Positions 17,248-26,485 are shown, counted from the stretch's first letter. The stretch is 64,000 nt of DNA from Rhodanobacter glycinis (GCF_006438785.1 NZ_RCZB01000003.1:462544-526543), one strand, 5' to 3'. The notes: generated by a model not told the origin, from the letters alone. Numbers and translations are program-made.

Positions 17248-17474
17248 GCTGCAATGCAAAGCAAGACGCCTGCCAGCACGCCGACAACATGAACACGGAG
17301 AGCCGCCCTCAGGCGAGCCGCCGCGCATGCGGTGCGGGTGTTCGCACCCGAGACCAGCGCGCCCAGGACAACTGCCCGGCCGGGCCATGTGAAGCCGGGC
17401 GAAAACCATCGCGGCGTGACCGCCCGGGTCAGAAAGTGGCCCGCGCCTGACCCATTCGGCTCAGCCAGGGTGAC

Positions 17475-19187
17475 TCACTGGTATACGTGCAGCCGGCCGA
17501 TCGTCCAGGCGTGGTAAGACTCCAGCAGGCCCGGCACGGCACAGTCGTCGTACAGGCCGTTGCAGCGCGTGCGCAACTCGGTCGCCGCGGAGAAGTACGG
17601 GTCGGTCGGCACGCCGGCCGCCTGCAGCACCATGCTCGGCAGGAACGCGATATCCAGCATCGGATAGTTCGGTATCGGGGCGCCGACGAAGTTGCTCTTC
17701 AACATGTAGTAGGTGAGGTAGTCGTGGTACGACTGCAGCGCTACCGGCAGCCTGCGCTGCAGCTTGCGGATCTGTCCGCCGAACGATGGCTGGTGATCAC
17801 CGAAGTGCATCAGCACGGTCGGCTCCGGGCGATCGAGGAAATCGTGTTCCAGCCCGCGCATGGCCACGTCGGAATCGTGCAGGCGCGACAGGTAGGTATC
17901 GAAGTTCAGCGCCGCGCCGGGCGACAGTCCGCGCAACAGGTTGCGGTACGGCGCGCGCAACTCCGACATCGGGTCGTCATCGTGCGGGCCGTGCTGGTTC
18001 AGCGTCAGGATCATCACGAATACCGGCTGGCCCGGCTTCTTCAGCTTGTCGTAAAGGCGCTTGGCCGCCGCGAACATCTGCGCGTCGCTCTCCTCCCACT
18101 CTTCCAGCCCCAGCTCTCTGGCGCCGTACAGGTGGTCGAAACCATAGGCCTGATACGCGTTGCTGCCGTTGATGAAACTGGCTTCCGTGGGATAGATCCC
18201 GATCGTCTGATAGCCGAGACGGCGTAGCTGCAGCGCCAGCGCGTCGTGCACTTTCGGCGCCAGCACATACGGCGCATACATGCCGCCGGGGCCGAAGATA
18301 TCCTGCGGCATGCCGGTCAGCGCGGCGAACTCGCTGACCCAGGTGCCGCCGCCAAACGTGTGGACGCGCAGCACGCCGTGCGCACGGGTGCGCGCATCCG
18401 GCTGGAACATTTTCACCCGGCATTGCGGCACGTTGCAGGCCGTGTAGATCGACGGGTCGAACGTGCTCTCCTCCAGCACCTGCACGATGTCCGGGTACGA
18501 CGCATGCGCAACACCCGGCGTACCCGCCGCGGTGGCGCCCCACGCCTGCTCGGCGACGGCATCGCTGGTCATCGCCGGCAGCTGCACATCCGAATCGCGA
18601 AAGTTGACGAAGAAATTCGTCAATTGCGCATCGTCGGACAACTTCTCCCACACGTTGCGCGAATGCACTTGCGCGAACAGACCGGTGGGCATCATGCACA
18701 GCCAGAACGCCAGCGCACTCAGCGCGATGCCGCCGATGCGCACGCCGGCGGCAACCCGCGGCTGCAGCCTGCCCAGCACGCGCCAGTCCCAGCGCCATAC
18801 CAGCCACAACAGCGGCGGCAGGATCACGCACAGCCCGATACCCAGCGTGTACAGATGCGGATAGTGCCGCAAGGTGTCGACCAGGCTGGTGCGCACGTAA
18901 TAGATGAAATCCGACGGCATCAGCTGCGAATCGAGATAACGCAGCTTCAGCACCGAAATGAACTTCAGCGCCACAAACAGCGCGCCGCCGACCAGCAGCG
19001 CCGTGGCAAACCGGGCAAACAGGAACAGCAGCGCGCCGAACGTGCACAGCATCAGTCCTGCAATGAAGACCCGCTGCACCAGGAACGGCTCCTGCCATGC
19101 CGTGAGCAGGATGCAGCCGGCGAAGAAAATCACCGCGCACAGCGACACCACATGGACCCGGGTAAGGCAAGAAGACAGTCGACGCAT
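17475..19187 (-). CDS. LTA-synthase-like membrane sulfatase-fold transferase
   Basis: The product is 570 residues from the ATG at 19187. Five N-terminal membrane helices lie between about residues 12 and 170, followed by a large periplasmic sulfatase-fold domain. VEESTFDPS provides a metal ligand, HTFGGGTWVSEFAALTG holds the probable threonine nucleophile, and VLMHFGDHQPSFGG holds the late metal ligands. This architecture matches LtaS/OpgB/phosphoethanolamine-transferase relatives that move a phosphoglycerol or similar head group onto an envelope acceptor. The acceptor here is unknown. It is divergent from cpdB across 191 bases. Confidence 0.83.
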   Translation of the reverse strand: MRRLSSCLTRVHVVSLCAVIFFAGCILLTAWQEPFLVQRVFIAGLMLCTFGALLFLFARFATALLVGGALFVALKFISVLKLRYLDSQLMPSDFIYYVRTSLVDTLRHYPHLYTLGIGLCVILPPLLWLVWRWDWRVLGRLQPRVAAGVRIGGIALSALAFWLCMMPTGLFAQVHSRNVWEKLSDDAQLTNFFVNFRDSDVQLPAMTSDAVAEQAWGATAAGTPGVAHASYPDIVQVLEESTFDPSIYTACNVPQCRVKMFQPDARTRAHGVLRVHTFGGGTWVSEFAALTGMPQDIFGPGGMYAPYVLAPKVHDALALQLRRLGYQTIGIYPTEASFINGSNAYQAYGFDHLYGARELGLEEWEESDAQMFAAAKRLYDKLKKPGQPVFVMILTLNQHGPHDDDPMSELRAPYRNLLRGLSPGAALNFDTYLSRLHDSDVAMRGLEHDFLDRPEPTVLMHFGDHQPSFGGQIRKLQRRLPVALQSYHDYLTYYMLKSNFVGAPIPNYPMLDIAFLPSMVLQAAGVPTDPYFSAATELRTRCNGLYDDCAVPGLLESYHAWTIGRLHVYQ

Positions 19188-19378
19188 GATGGGAAAAGTC
19201 CCCCTGTAGGACCCGATGTCACTGAAACGCCATCTTACGGTCTTGCGCCTGCAGCAGACAGGATCTACCGCCACGCCGTTCCACTGGCGTTGGGGATTGC
19301 CGCCGCAGGCCGGGCGCAAACGATCGCCCCGATCTGCTAGTTTTCGCCGTCTGAACCTGTACGCCCCACGGAATCGCC

Positions 19379-21400
19379 ATGTCGCCTCGCCTGACCCCGT
19401 TCGCCACCCCGCTCGTCGCCCTCGCCATCGCCCTGCTTGCCGGCTGTGTCGCGCTGCCCTGGCAGACCGGCAAGACACCGGACGGCGCTCGCGCGAAGGT
19501 GGCGATCCTGGAAACCACCGACGTGCACGCCAACGTGCTGAGCTACGACTACTACAAGCTCAAGCCGGACGACTCGCTCGGCTACGAACGCACCGCCACG
19601 CTGATCCGCCGCGCTCGCGCGGAGTTCCCCAACACTCTCCTGTTCGACAGTGGCGACACCATCCAGGGCAGCGTGCTGGCCGACTACCAGGCGCTGGTGA
19701 AGCCGGTGGGCTGCGACCAGGAGCTGGCGATCTACCGCGCGATGGATGCGATGGGCTACGACGGCGGCACCGCCGGCAACCATGAATTCAACTACGGCCT
19801 GCGCTTCCTGTCGCAGGTCACCGGCACGCCGATGAACGTGGACGGCGGCCATACCGATCACTGTGCGGGCCCGCACTTCCCGCTGGTGCTGGCCAACGTC
19901 TACAGCGCGCGCGATGGCGCCCCGATCTTCAAACCGTGGACGATCGTCAGCAAGACCATCGAGGCGTATACCGAGGACGGCAGCAGGATCCGCGTACCGC
20001 TGCGAGTCGGCATCATCGGCTTCACCCCGCCGCCGATCATGGATTGGGACAAGCAGAACCTGGCCGGCAAGGTAAGCGTCAGCGGCGTTGTCGAAGCCGC
20101 GCACAAATACCTGCCGGAGCTGCAGGCGCAGCATCCCGACCTGATCGTGGCGATCCTGCACGGCGGCCTCGACACCTCGCCGTACACCCCGCAGATGGAA
20201 AACGCCGGCTGGTACCTGGCTGGCGTGCCCGGCATCGACGCGCTGCTGCTGGGCCACTCGCATACCGAATTCCCCGGCCCGCACTATGCCGGCATGAAGG
20301 ACGTCGACGCGCACCGTGGCTTCGTGCGCAACGTGCCGGCCGTGATGGGCGGCTTCTTCGGCCGGGATCTTGGCGTGATCCAGCTGGTGCTGAATCGTCA
20401 GCAGGGTCGCTGGGTGGTCGACCTCGACAATACGCACAGCGAGGTGCGCCCGATCTGCCCGCGCGGATCGGCCGACGCTGTGGCGAAGAAGCTGGCCTGC
20501 GTGCCGGCCGATCCCGCCATCGCGCCGCTGGTGCAGCAGGCGCACGAGGCCGCGATCACCTACGTCAACACGCCGATCGGCAGCAGCACGTTGCGCATGA
20601 GCAGCTACTTCGCCGACGAGGGCAACATGACCGCGCTGGCGCCGATCAATGCGGCGCAGGCCGACTACGTGCGCACCGAACTGCCGCGGCTGCGTCCGGA
20701 ACTGGCCGACGTGCCGGTGCTGTCCGCCGCCGCCGCGTTCCGCACCGGCTTCGGCGGCCCCGACGACTACACCGACGTGGCCGCCGGCCCGCTCACCCTG
20801 CGCAGTGCCGCCGACCTGTACTTCTATCCGAACACGCTGTCCGCCGTGAAAACCGACGGCGCCGGCCTCAAGGCGTGGCTGGAGAAATCCGCGCAGCGCT
20901 TCAACCGCATCGATCCGGCCAAGGCCGGCGAACAGGCGCTGATCAACAGCCACTACACCGGCTACAACTTCGACCAGATCCAGGGCGGCATCCACTACGT
21001 CATCGACGTGTCGAAGGCGGTCGGCCAGCGCATCACCACGCTGACCTGGCAGGGCAAGCCGGTCACTCCGGATCAACCCTTCATCGTCGTCACCAACAAC
21101 TACCGCGCCAGCGGCGGCGGCCACTTCCCCGGCCTCGACGGCAACAACATCGTGCTCGCCGCCCCCGACGGCACCCGCGAGATCCTGGTGCAATGGCTGG
21201 AGCGCCAGAAGACCATCGGCATCAAGAATCTCGAACCCACCTCATGGCAATTCGCGCCGCTGAAGACCCGCGGCCCGGTGGTGTTCACCGGCGCCAGCGG
21301 CAAGCAGGGTGTGGCCCATGATGCCGGCCTCGACAACATCCGCCAGTTGAAGGATCACGGCGACGGCACGGCGACTTACGCGATCGATCTATCGCGGTGA
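19379..21400 (+). CDS. cpdB: 2',3'-cyclic nucleotide 2'-phosphodiesterase/3'-nucleotidase, lipoprotein form
   Basis: The 673-residue protein has metallophosphatase motifs ETTDVHAN, LFDSGDTIQGS, GTAGNHEFNYG and LLLGHSHTEFPG. A C-terminal 5'-nucleotidase-type specificity domain contains GYNFDQIQGGIHYVID and NNYRASGGGHFPG. This is the CpdB arrangement, which hydrolyses 2',3'-cyclic nucleotides and then 3'-nucleotides from RNA breakdown. The N-terminus ends in LLAGC, a lipobox with V at +2, so it is probably an outer-membrane lipoprotein rather than the soluble periplasmic form of enterobacteria. Its stop overlaps the start of the kinase gene by four bases. Confidence 0.9.
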   Translation: MSPRLTPFATPLVALAIALLAGCVALPWQTGKTPDGARAKVAILETTDVHANVLSYDYYKLKPDDSLGYERTATLIRRARAEFPNTLLFDSGDTIQGSVLADYQALVKPVGCDQELAIYRAMDAMGYDGGTAGNHEFNYGLRFLSQVTGTPMNVDGGHTDHCAGPHFPLVLANVYSARDGAPIFKPWTIVSKTIEAYTEDGSRIRVPLRVGIIGFTPPPIMDWDKQNLAGKVSVSGVVEAAHKYLPELQAQHPDLIVAILHGGLDTSPYTPQMENAGWYLAGVPGIDALLLGHSHTEFPGPHYAGMKDVDAHRGFVRNVPAVMGGFFGRDLGVIQLVLNRQQGRWVVDLDNTHSEVRPICPRGSADAVAKKLACVPADPAIAPLVQQAHEAAITYVNTPIGSSTLRMSSYFADEGNMTALAPINAAQADYVRTELPRLRPELADVPVLSAAAAFRTGFGGPDDYTDVAAGPLTLRSAADLYFYPNTLSAVKTDGAGLKAWLEKSAQRFNRIDPAKAGEQALINSHYTGYNFDQIQGGIHYVIDVSKAVGQRITTLTWQGKPVTPDQPFIVVTNNYRASGGGHFPGLDGNNIVLAAPDGTREILVQWLERQKTIGIKNLEPTSWQFAPLKTRGPVVFTGASGKQGVAHDAGLDNIRQLKDHGDGTATYAIDLSR

Positions 21401-22536
21401 GCCACCTGCGCGAGCCGAGCCTGCCGATGACTGTCGCGCGGCGGCTGCCGTCATTCTGGCTGACGATGCTGATCGGCTGGGCGCCGATCGTGCTGGGTAC
21501 CGTCGTCGCCGCGGCGACCGTGCTGGGCGACCCGAACCAGCTGGCCCAGCACGCGATGCTGCTGATCACCTGCCTGCTGCCCTCCATCCCGCTCTGCCTC
21601 GTGCAGCGCACCCTGTGGCGACGCCGCACATCGTGGCGCCGCTGCGTCGCCGCGTTGCTGCCCCTCTCCTTCTTGCTGGCCTTCGTCAGCACCGCAGGCA
21701 TCGTTGGTCTGGCCACCCAGCTCGGCAGTCATGTCGGCGCCCTGCACGGCGCGTTCCGCTGGAGCTTTGTCTTCGCCAGCATGGACATCGTCTGGTTCGT
21801 GCTGATCGCGCTGTGTGCGGTTTACATGGTGATCGGCTACTACATCTCCACGCAGGAGGAACGCTTGCGCGCGATGGCCGCCGCCGGGCTGGCGCGCGAT
21901 GCCGAACTGCGCGCGCTGCGCTATCAGCTGCAGCCGCATTTCCTGTTCAACACGCTCAACGCGATCTCGACCCTGGTGGTGGAGCGGCGCACCCAGGACG
22001 CCACACGAATGATCGCGCGCCTCGGTGATTTTTTGCGTGCCACTCTCGAAGGCGATGGCGGCCATGAAGTTGCACTGGCCGACGAACTCTCGCTCACCGA
22101 GCACTACCTCGACATCGAGAAAGCCCGGCTCGGCGAGCGGCTGGCGATCGGTTTGCAGGTAGGTCCCGATACCTTGCGGGCCGCAGTGCCCTGCCTGCTG
22201 CTGCAGCCGCTGGTGGAAAACGCCATCCGCCACGGCATCGCGCCACGTCGCGATGGGGGTCGTCTGGATATCCAAGTGAATCGCACTGCGGAACGTCTGC
22301 AAATCCATTTGCGCAATGACGGCTTGATCGCCGCACCGACCGACTCATCGTCCAGTCCCACCGGTTCGGCAGCAATCGGCTTGCGCAATGTGCGCGAACG
22401 GTTGCAGCACCTGTACGCGAACGACCATGCGTTCGAGTTGACACTGGCCGGCGACGGCAGCTGCCAGGTGCGCATCGATCTGCCGTTTCGCCGCATGTCG
22501 GCAGCGCCGATCGAACCGCCGGCGGCGTCGGCATGA
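21397..22536 (+). CDS. LytS/YpdA-type sensor histidine kinase
   Basis: The 379-residue protein begins with GTG at 21397 inside the end of cpdB (GTGA overlap); an internal ATG at 21427 is an alternative. Four hydrophobic helices fill residues 20-150. The His_kinase signature RYQLQPHFLFNTLNAISTL carries the phosphorylated histidine. The ATPase domain has LLLQPLVENAIRHGIAPR and GLRNVRERLQHLY. It should autophosphorylate and signal to the LytTR regulator that overlaps its 3' end. Coupling to cpdB suggests a signal linked to nucleotides or phosphate, which is inference. Confidence 0.92.
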   Translation: MSHLREPSLPMTVARRLPSFWLTMLIGWAPIVLGTVVAAATVLGDPNQLAQHAMLLITCLLPSIPLCLVQRTLWRRRTSWRRCVAALLPLSFLLAFVSTAGIVGLATQLGSHVGALHGAFRWSFVFASMDIVWFVLIALCAVYMVIGYYISTQEERLRAMAAAGLARDAELRALRYQLQPHFLFNTLNAISTLVVERRTQDATRMIARLGDFLRATLEGDGGHEVALADELSLTEHYLDIEKARLGERLAIGLQVGPDTLRAAVPCLLLQPLVENAIRHGIAPRRDGGRLDIQVNRTAERLQIHLRNDGLIAAPTDSSSSPTGSAAIGLRNVRERLQHLYANDHAFELTLAGDGSCQVRIDLPFRRMSAAPIEPPAASA

Positions 22537-23294
22537 CCGTTCGGGTGCTGGTGGTCGATGATGAGCCGCTGGCCCGCCGCGGCGTCACCCAACGCCTGTC
22601 TGCCCACACCGACATGCAGGTGATCGGCGAAGCCGGCGACGGCGAAACGGCGCTTTCCGCCATCGTCGACACAACGCCGGATCTGGTCTTCATGGACGTG
22701 CAGATGCCGGGCATGGGCGGACTGGAAGCACTCGGACTGCTGTCGCCGCGCGAACGGCCGATGACGATCTTCCTTACCGCCTACGACCAGTTCGCCTTGC
22801 GCGCCTTCGAGGTGCATGCGCTGGACTACCTGCTCAAGCCGATCGACGACGAACGCTTTGCCGAGGCGCTAGATCGGGCCCGCGAGACGCTGGCCACGCG
22901 CCGTGACCGCGACCTTTCATCGGGCCTGCAAGCGTTGCTGGCGACGCAGGGAAATACCCCAAGCCACGCGTCGCGCTTTGCCGTCCGCATCGGCCACCGC
23001 GTCGCCTTCATCGCCGCTGCCGACGTCGACTGGATCGAAGCGATGGGTGACTACGCCGGGCTGCACGTCGGCGGCAAGGTGCACCTGCTGCGCGAACGGC
23101 TGCACCAGCTGGCACACCGGCTCGACCCGGCTCAGTTCATGCGTATCCACCGCTCGACCATCGTGCGAGTGGATCGCATCGCGGAAATGGAAGTACTGTC
23201 CAACCGCGACAGTCTGCTGCGACTGCGCGATGGCACCCCGCTACGCGCCAGCCGCACCTATGGCGACGCCCTGCGCGCGGCACTTGCCGGATAG
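22533..23294 (+). CDS. LytTR-family response regulator
   Basis: The 253-residue protein has a receiver domain (VLVVDDEPLARRG, phosphoacceptor D in VFMDVQMPG, then LTAYDQFALRAFEVHALDYLLKP). A LytTR DNA-binding domain follows (RIGHRVAFIAAADVDWIEAM, FMRIHRSTIVRVDRIAEM). LytTR regulators bind paired imperfect repeats upstream of target promoters. It is the last gene of the cpdB, kinase and regulator unit, joined by an ATGA overlap. The 206 bases downstream show no clear terminator. Confidence 0.93.
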   Translation: MTVRVLVVDDEPLARRGVTQRLSAHTDMQVIGEAGDGETALSAIVDTTPDLVFMDVQMPGMGGLEALGLLSPRERPMTIFLTAYDQFALRAFEVHALDYLLKPIDDERFAEALDRARETLATRRDRDLSSGLQALLATQGNTPSHASRFAVRIGHRVAFIAAADVDWIEAMGDYAGLHVGGKVHLLRERLHQLAHRLDPAQFMRIHRSTIVRVDRIAEMEVLSNRDSLLRLRDGTPLRASRTYGDALRAALAG

Positions 23295-23500
23295 CCTGCC
23301 GTGACGGGCTGCCGTTGACACGGCTTCCGCATCGGCCATGCACGGTTCATCGCATCGATCTACCGGTTCGACGCATCGCACAGCCGCAGCGCGGCAAGCC
23401 AACCTTATAGTCGGGGCAAGTCGGGCGATCGCCGCCTGCCCCGCCGCCACGCTCCACGCCGTATCCGATCGTGGCCGTTTCCGCCTTCAGGAGTTGCTGT

Positions 23501-24013
23501 ATGAAGACTCTGCTTCTCGCCATCGTCAGCCTCGCCCTGATGACTGGATCGGCGCACGCCGCCACCGCCTCGAACAACCCCGCCAGCGATGCCCGGAGCC
23601 AGATCGAACAGGTGATCGCACGCTTCCAGACCGCCATCATCAAGAAGGACAAGGCCGGCCTGAGCGAGTTGTTCCTGCCCACGAACAACTCGTGGATCGC
23701 CGTGCCGACGGAAGCGACGTATCGCATCGTGCATGCCAAACATCCCAAGGCGCGGCGCTTCATGCCGGGCAGTTACACCGAGTTCGTCGACTTCATCAGC
23801 ACCAGCACCGAGCGCATGGAGGAGAAGTTCTCCAACGTGAAGATCGAAACCGATGGTGCCGTCGCTTCGGTGTATTTCGATTTCGTCTTTCTCGGCAACG
23901 GCAAGCAGCAGAATCGTGGCAGCGAAACCTGGCAGCTCATCGACACCGGCAGCGGCTGGAAGATCAATGCCTTGGTCTATAGCATCAATGTAGACCCCGC
24001 CCAGGTGAAGTGA
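23501..24013 (+). CDS. Secreted NTF2-like/SnoaL-fold protein
   Basis: The 170-residue protein has a ribosome binding site (CAGGAG) and a signal peptide (MKTLLLAIVSLALMTGSAHA). The mature part starts with a helix (SQIEQVIARFQTAIIKKDKAGLSELFL) and ends with strands (VASVYFDFVFLG, ETWQLIDTGSGWKINALVYS). This is the cone-shaped NTF2-like fold seen in DUF4440/SnoaL proteins. No catalytic residues are obvious, so either a binding or enzymatic role is possible. The gene is monocistronic. Confidence 0.72.
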   Translation: MKTLLLAIVSLALMTGSAHAATASNNPASDARSQIEQVIARFQTAIIKKDKAGLSELFLPTNNSWIAVPTEATYRIVHAKHPKARRFMPGSYTEFVDFISTSTERMEEKFSNVKIETDGAVASVYFDFVFLGNGKQQNRGSETWQLIDTGSGWKINALVYSINVDPAQVK

Positions 24014-24111
24014 GCGGCGAGGGCCACCTTGGTCCGGAGCAGGGGAAACGCATGCAGAACGACAGGGAAAGCGAGGCTGGCGAATGATGCGCCGATCCGG
24101 ACTGAGGCAGC

Positions 24112-25398
24112 TCAATCAACCGGCGTATTTCGGAACCTGCCCACGTTTTCCGGCGTTGCCGCCGAGGCCCGGTTCGACCACGACTGGCGGATGTAGCTGA
24201 CCACCGCGGCGACGTCCTCGTCGTTCAGCTGTTGCGCGAATGGCGGCATCGAGTACGGCTTGGGATTGCCGGCGGTGGCCGGGGCGAAGCCACCGAGCAG
24301 CACGCTGCGGATTGCGTTGATGCCGGTCGGTTCGGTGACCGAGGTGTTGCCGTTGAGCGGCGGATAGACGCCGGCCACGCCGCGACCGTCCGCGCCGTGG
24401 CAGTCGGCGCAGCGCTGCGCGTAGAGCTTGCCGCCCTGCTCGTGGCTGGCCGCCTGCTTGAACGGTGCCGGTGCGGGTTGTGCGCGCGGCGGCAGCGACT
24501 GCAGGTAGCTCGCCACCGCCTGCAGGTCGGCGTCCGTCATGTGCTGGGTGCTCTTGCGCACCACGTCGGCCATCGGCCCGAACGCGCTGCCCCTGGTCGA
24601 CTGGCCGGTCTTCAGCAGGTCGACGATGTCCTGCGTGCGCCAGCCATCGAGGCCGCCGCCGGGTTGCGTGCTGAGGTCGGGCGCGTACCAGTCCAGTTGC
24701 GGGATCTGGCCACCGGTGAGGTGGCGGCCCTGCTCGATGCCGCCGAGCGCGTCGCGCGTGGTGTGGCATTCGTTGCAGTGGCCCAGGCCCTGCACCAGGT
24801 AGGCGCCACGATTCCACTGTTCGGACTTCGCCGGGTCGGGCCGGTACTCGCCCGGCTTGAAGTACAACGCGCGCCACGCCACCAGGCTGCTGCGCACGTT
24901 GTAGGGGAACTCCAGCCCCAGCGCCGTGTCGGGCCGCTGCACCGGCGGCAGCGACTTCAGGTAGGCGAAGATCGCCAGCGCGTCGTCGCGGCTCACCTTG
25001 GTGAACGAGGTGTACGAGAACACCGGATACAGCAGCTCGCCCTGGCGGCCCTTGCCCTGATGCAATGCATTCCAGAAATCGTCGAAGCTCCACTGGCCGA
25101 TGCCGGTTTCCGGATCGGGCGTGATGTTCGGTGCCGGCACGTCGCCGAACGGCGTGCCCAGCGAGCGGCCGCCGGCGTAGCGCTGGCCGTCCCGCGCGGT
25201 GTGGCAGGCGGCGCAGTCGCCGACCGTGGCCAGGTATTCGCCGCGCGCGATCAACGCCGGATCCTGCAGCGCGGCGACATCCGCCTCGCGCTGCACGGGC
25301 GACGACGCCTGCCGATCATCGCGTCCGACGTACCGCCAGCCCAGCACGACGATCGCCAGCAACACCAGCAGCCACCATCCACGTCGCCACAGTTTCAT
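24112..25398 (-). CDS. Triheme c-type cytochrome (alcohol/gluconate dehydrogenase subunit type)
   Basis: The 428-residue protein has an N-terminal signal-anchor (WWLLVLLAIVVLGW) and three CxxCH heme sites: CAACH at residue 62, CNECH at 208 and CADCH at 330. Each opens its own cytochrome c domain, and methionine-containing loops lie downstream. This is the layout of the cytochrome subunit of membrane alcohol, aldehyde and gluconate dehydrogenases. It passes electrons to ubiquinone or a terminal oxidase. No dehydrogenase partner is in the window. The gene is translationally coupled to the upstream dihaem cytochrome (ATGA overlap at 25395-25398). Confidence 0.88.
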   Translation of the reverse strand: MKLWRRGWWLLVLLAIVVLGWRYVGRDDRQASSPVQREADVAALQDPALIARGEYLATVGDCAACHTARDGQRYAGGRSLGTPFGDVPAPNITPDPETGIGQWSFDDFWNALHQGKGRQGELLYPVFSYTSFTKVSRDDALAIFAYLKSLPPVQRPDTALGLEFPYNVRSSLVAWRALYFKPGEYRPDPAKSEQWNRGAYLVQGLGHCNECHTTRDALGGIEQGRHLTGGQIPQLDWYAPDLSTQPGGGLDGWRTQDIVDLLKTGQSTRGSAFGPMADVVRKSTQHMTDADLQAVASYLQSLPPRAQPAPAPFKQAASHEQGGKLYAQRCADCHGADGRGVAGVYPPLNGNTSVTEPTGINAIRSVLLGGFAPATAGNPKPYSMPPFAQQLNDEDVAAVVSYIRQSWSNRASAATPENVGRFRNTPVD

Positions 25399-26159
25399 TG
25401 AGCCGCTCCGCTCTTGCCCATCACGCACCAGCCCGGCAACGGTTCGGTCTGCGCACTGGCCGGTTCCGGACGCATGTCGGCCGGCGGCTCGTGGCTGGCC
25501 AGCCACGCGGACACCGCGGCGATGTCCGATTCGCGCATGCGGTTGGCGACCACGCCCATGCAGTAGGGCCCTTCGGCCGCGCGCTGGCGCGTGCGCCACG
25601 ACACCAGCTGGGTGTTCAGATAGTCGTACGACAGGCCCATCAGGCCCGGCATCATCGGCTCCACGCCGGTGAGCTTGCCGCCGTGGCAGCTGACGCACGA
25701 CGGCACGCCGCGGGTCGAGTCGCCGCGCATTACCAACTGCTCGCCGCGCCGCAGGGTCTCCGCGGACACCGCCGGCACCGGCAGCTTCCGGTAGGACACG
25801 TCCTGCTGCGCAAAATAATCGGCGATGTCGCGCAGGTATGCCGGGCTCAGCTGGCGCACCACGTATTCCATCGGCGCGTGCCGGCGCTGGCCGGTCTGGA
25901 AATACTCGAGCTGCTGGACCAGATAGCCCGCCGGCTTGCCGGCCAGGCGCGGAATCGCCACGCTGTCCGGCGAACCCTCGCCGTGCACGCCATGGCAGCT
26001 GGTGCATGCGGCCACGCGCTGCTGCATGGTGTCGGGTACCGCCGGCGCCGCGCCGGTCTGGGCGGCTGCCGCACCGCACGCGCCGAAGGCGAACAGCACG
26101 AGGGCCACGCGCAGCACATGCCTGCGCAGCCGCTGGCGCAATGAATCCAACCTGATCAT
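25395..26159 (-). CDS. Dihaem c4-like cytochrome
   Basis: The 254-residue protein has a signal peptide (RHVLRVALVLFAFGACGAAAAQ) and two heme sites, CTSCH at residue 52 and CVSCH at 155, in two tandem cytochrome domains. MEYVVRQLSPAYLRDIADYFA resembles the c4/c553 class that relays electrons in the periplasm. It is the first gene of the two-cytochrome operon and is divergent from the thr operon across 151 bases. Confidence 0.86.
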   Translation of the reverse strand: MIRLDSLRQRLRRHVLRVALVLFAFGACGAAAAQTGAAPAVPDTMQQRVAACTSCHGVHGEGSPDSVAIPRLAGKPAGYLVQQLEYFQTGQRRHAPMEYVVRQLSPAYLRDIADYFAQQDVSYRKLPVPAVSAETLRRGEQLVMRGDSTRGVPSCVSCHGGKLTGVEPMMPGLMGLSYDYLNTQLVSWRTRQRAAEGPYCMGVVANRMRESDIAAVSAWLASHEPPADMRPEPASAQTEPLPGWCVMGKSGAAQ

Positions 26160-26273
26160 CCGCGAATTGTAGGCTGGCCGAACCGCGTCGACCGGCGGCA
26201 AATGGCCTATCGCGACAACCTGCCGCAGCTTGACGATCCGCACCCGCCACCCGAAAAGTTGCAAATGAATCTG

Positions 26274-26301
26274 TTGACCACAGCGCAGCCTTCCCTCTAA
26301 G
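26274..26301 (+). promoter_or_regulatory. Candidate thr operon promoter
   Basis: TTGACC (26274-26279), a 16-base spacer and TCTAAG (26296-26301) form a sigma70-like promoter. Transcription would start around 26308, only about three bases before the leader ATG at 26311. The leu leader has the same spacing throughout. Confidence 0.55.
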
Positions 26302-26310
26302 GTCGAGCGC

Positions 26311-26469
26311 ATGTTGCCGCTTTCCACGCCAGCACGCACGCATTTCGCCCCGGTTTCCGCCGGACGTGCGCCGTTGCCGGCCGGCGACATCAACCGTTCC
26401 TTCGCCACCACCACCACCACCACGACCACGATTACCACTCGGTCGGGGTGGGTGTCCGTGCGCGACTAG
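26311..26469 (+). CDS. thrL: Threonine operon leader peptide
   Basis: This 52-codon frame lies between the promoter and the homoserine dehydrogenase gene. Codons at 26407-26439 read eight Thr, one Ile, then two Thr. That is the control run expected for attenuation by charged tRNA-Thr and tRNA-Ile, the two amino acids that regulate this pathway. The only ATG is at 26311 and it lacks a ribosome binding site, so translation may be leaderless. The peptide itself probably has no function. Confidence 0.85.
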   Translation: MLPLSTPARTHFAPVSAGRAPLPAGDINRSFATTTTTTTTITTRSGWVSVRD

Positions 26470-26485
26470 GTTCTTCACTACGCAA

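Noticed and set aside
17248..17409. An N-terminal extension of the small protein at 16996-17247
   Set aside because: The added sequence is Cys/Arg-rich and low-complexity, and no ribosome binding site supports it.
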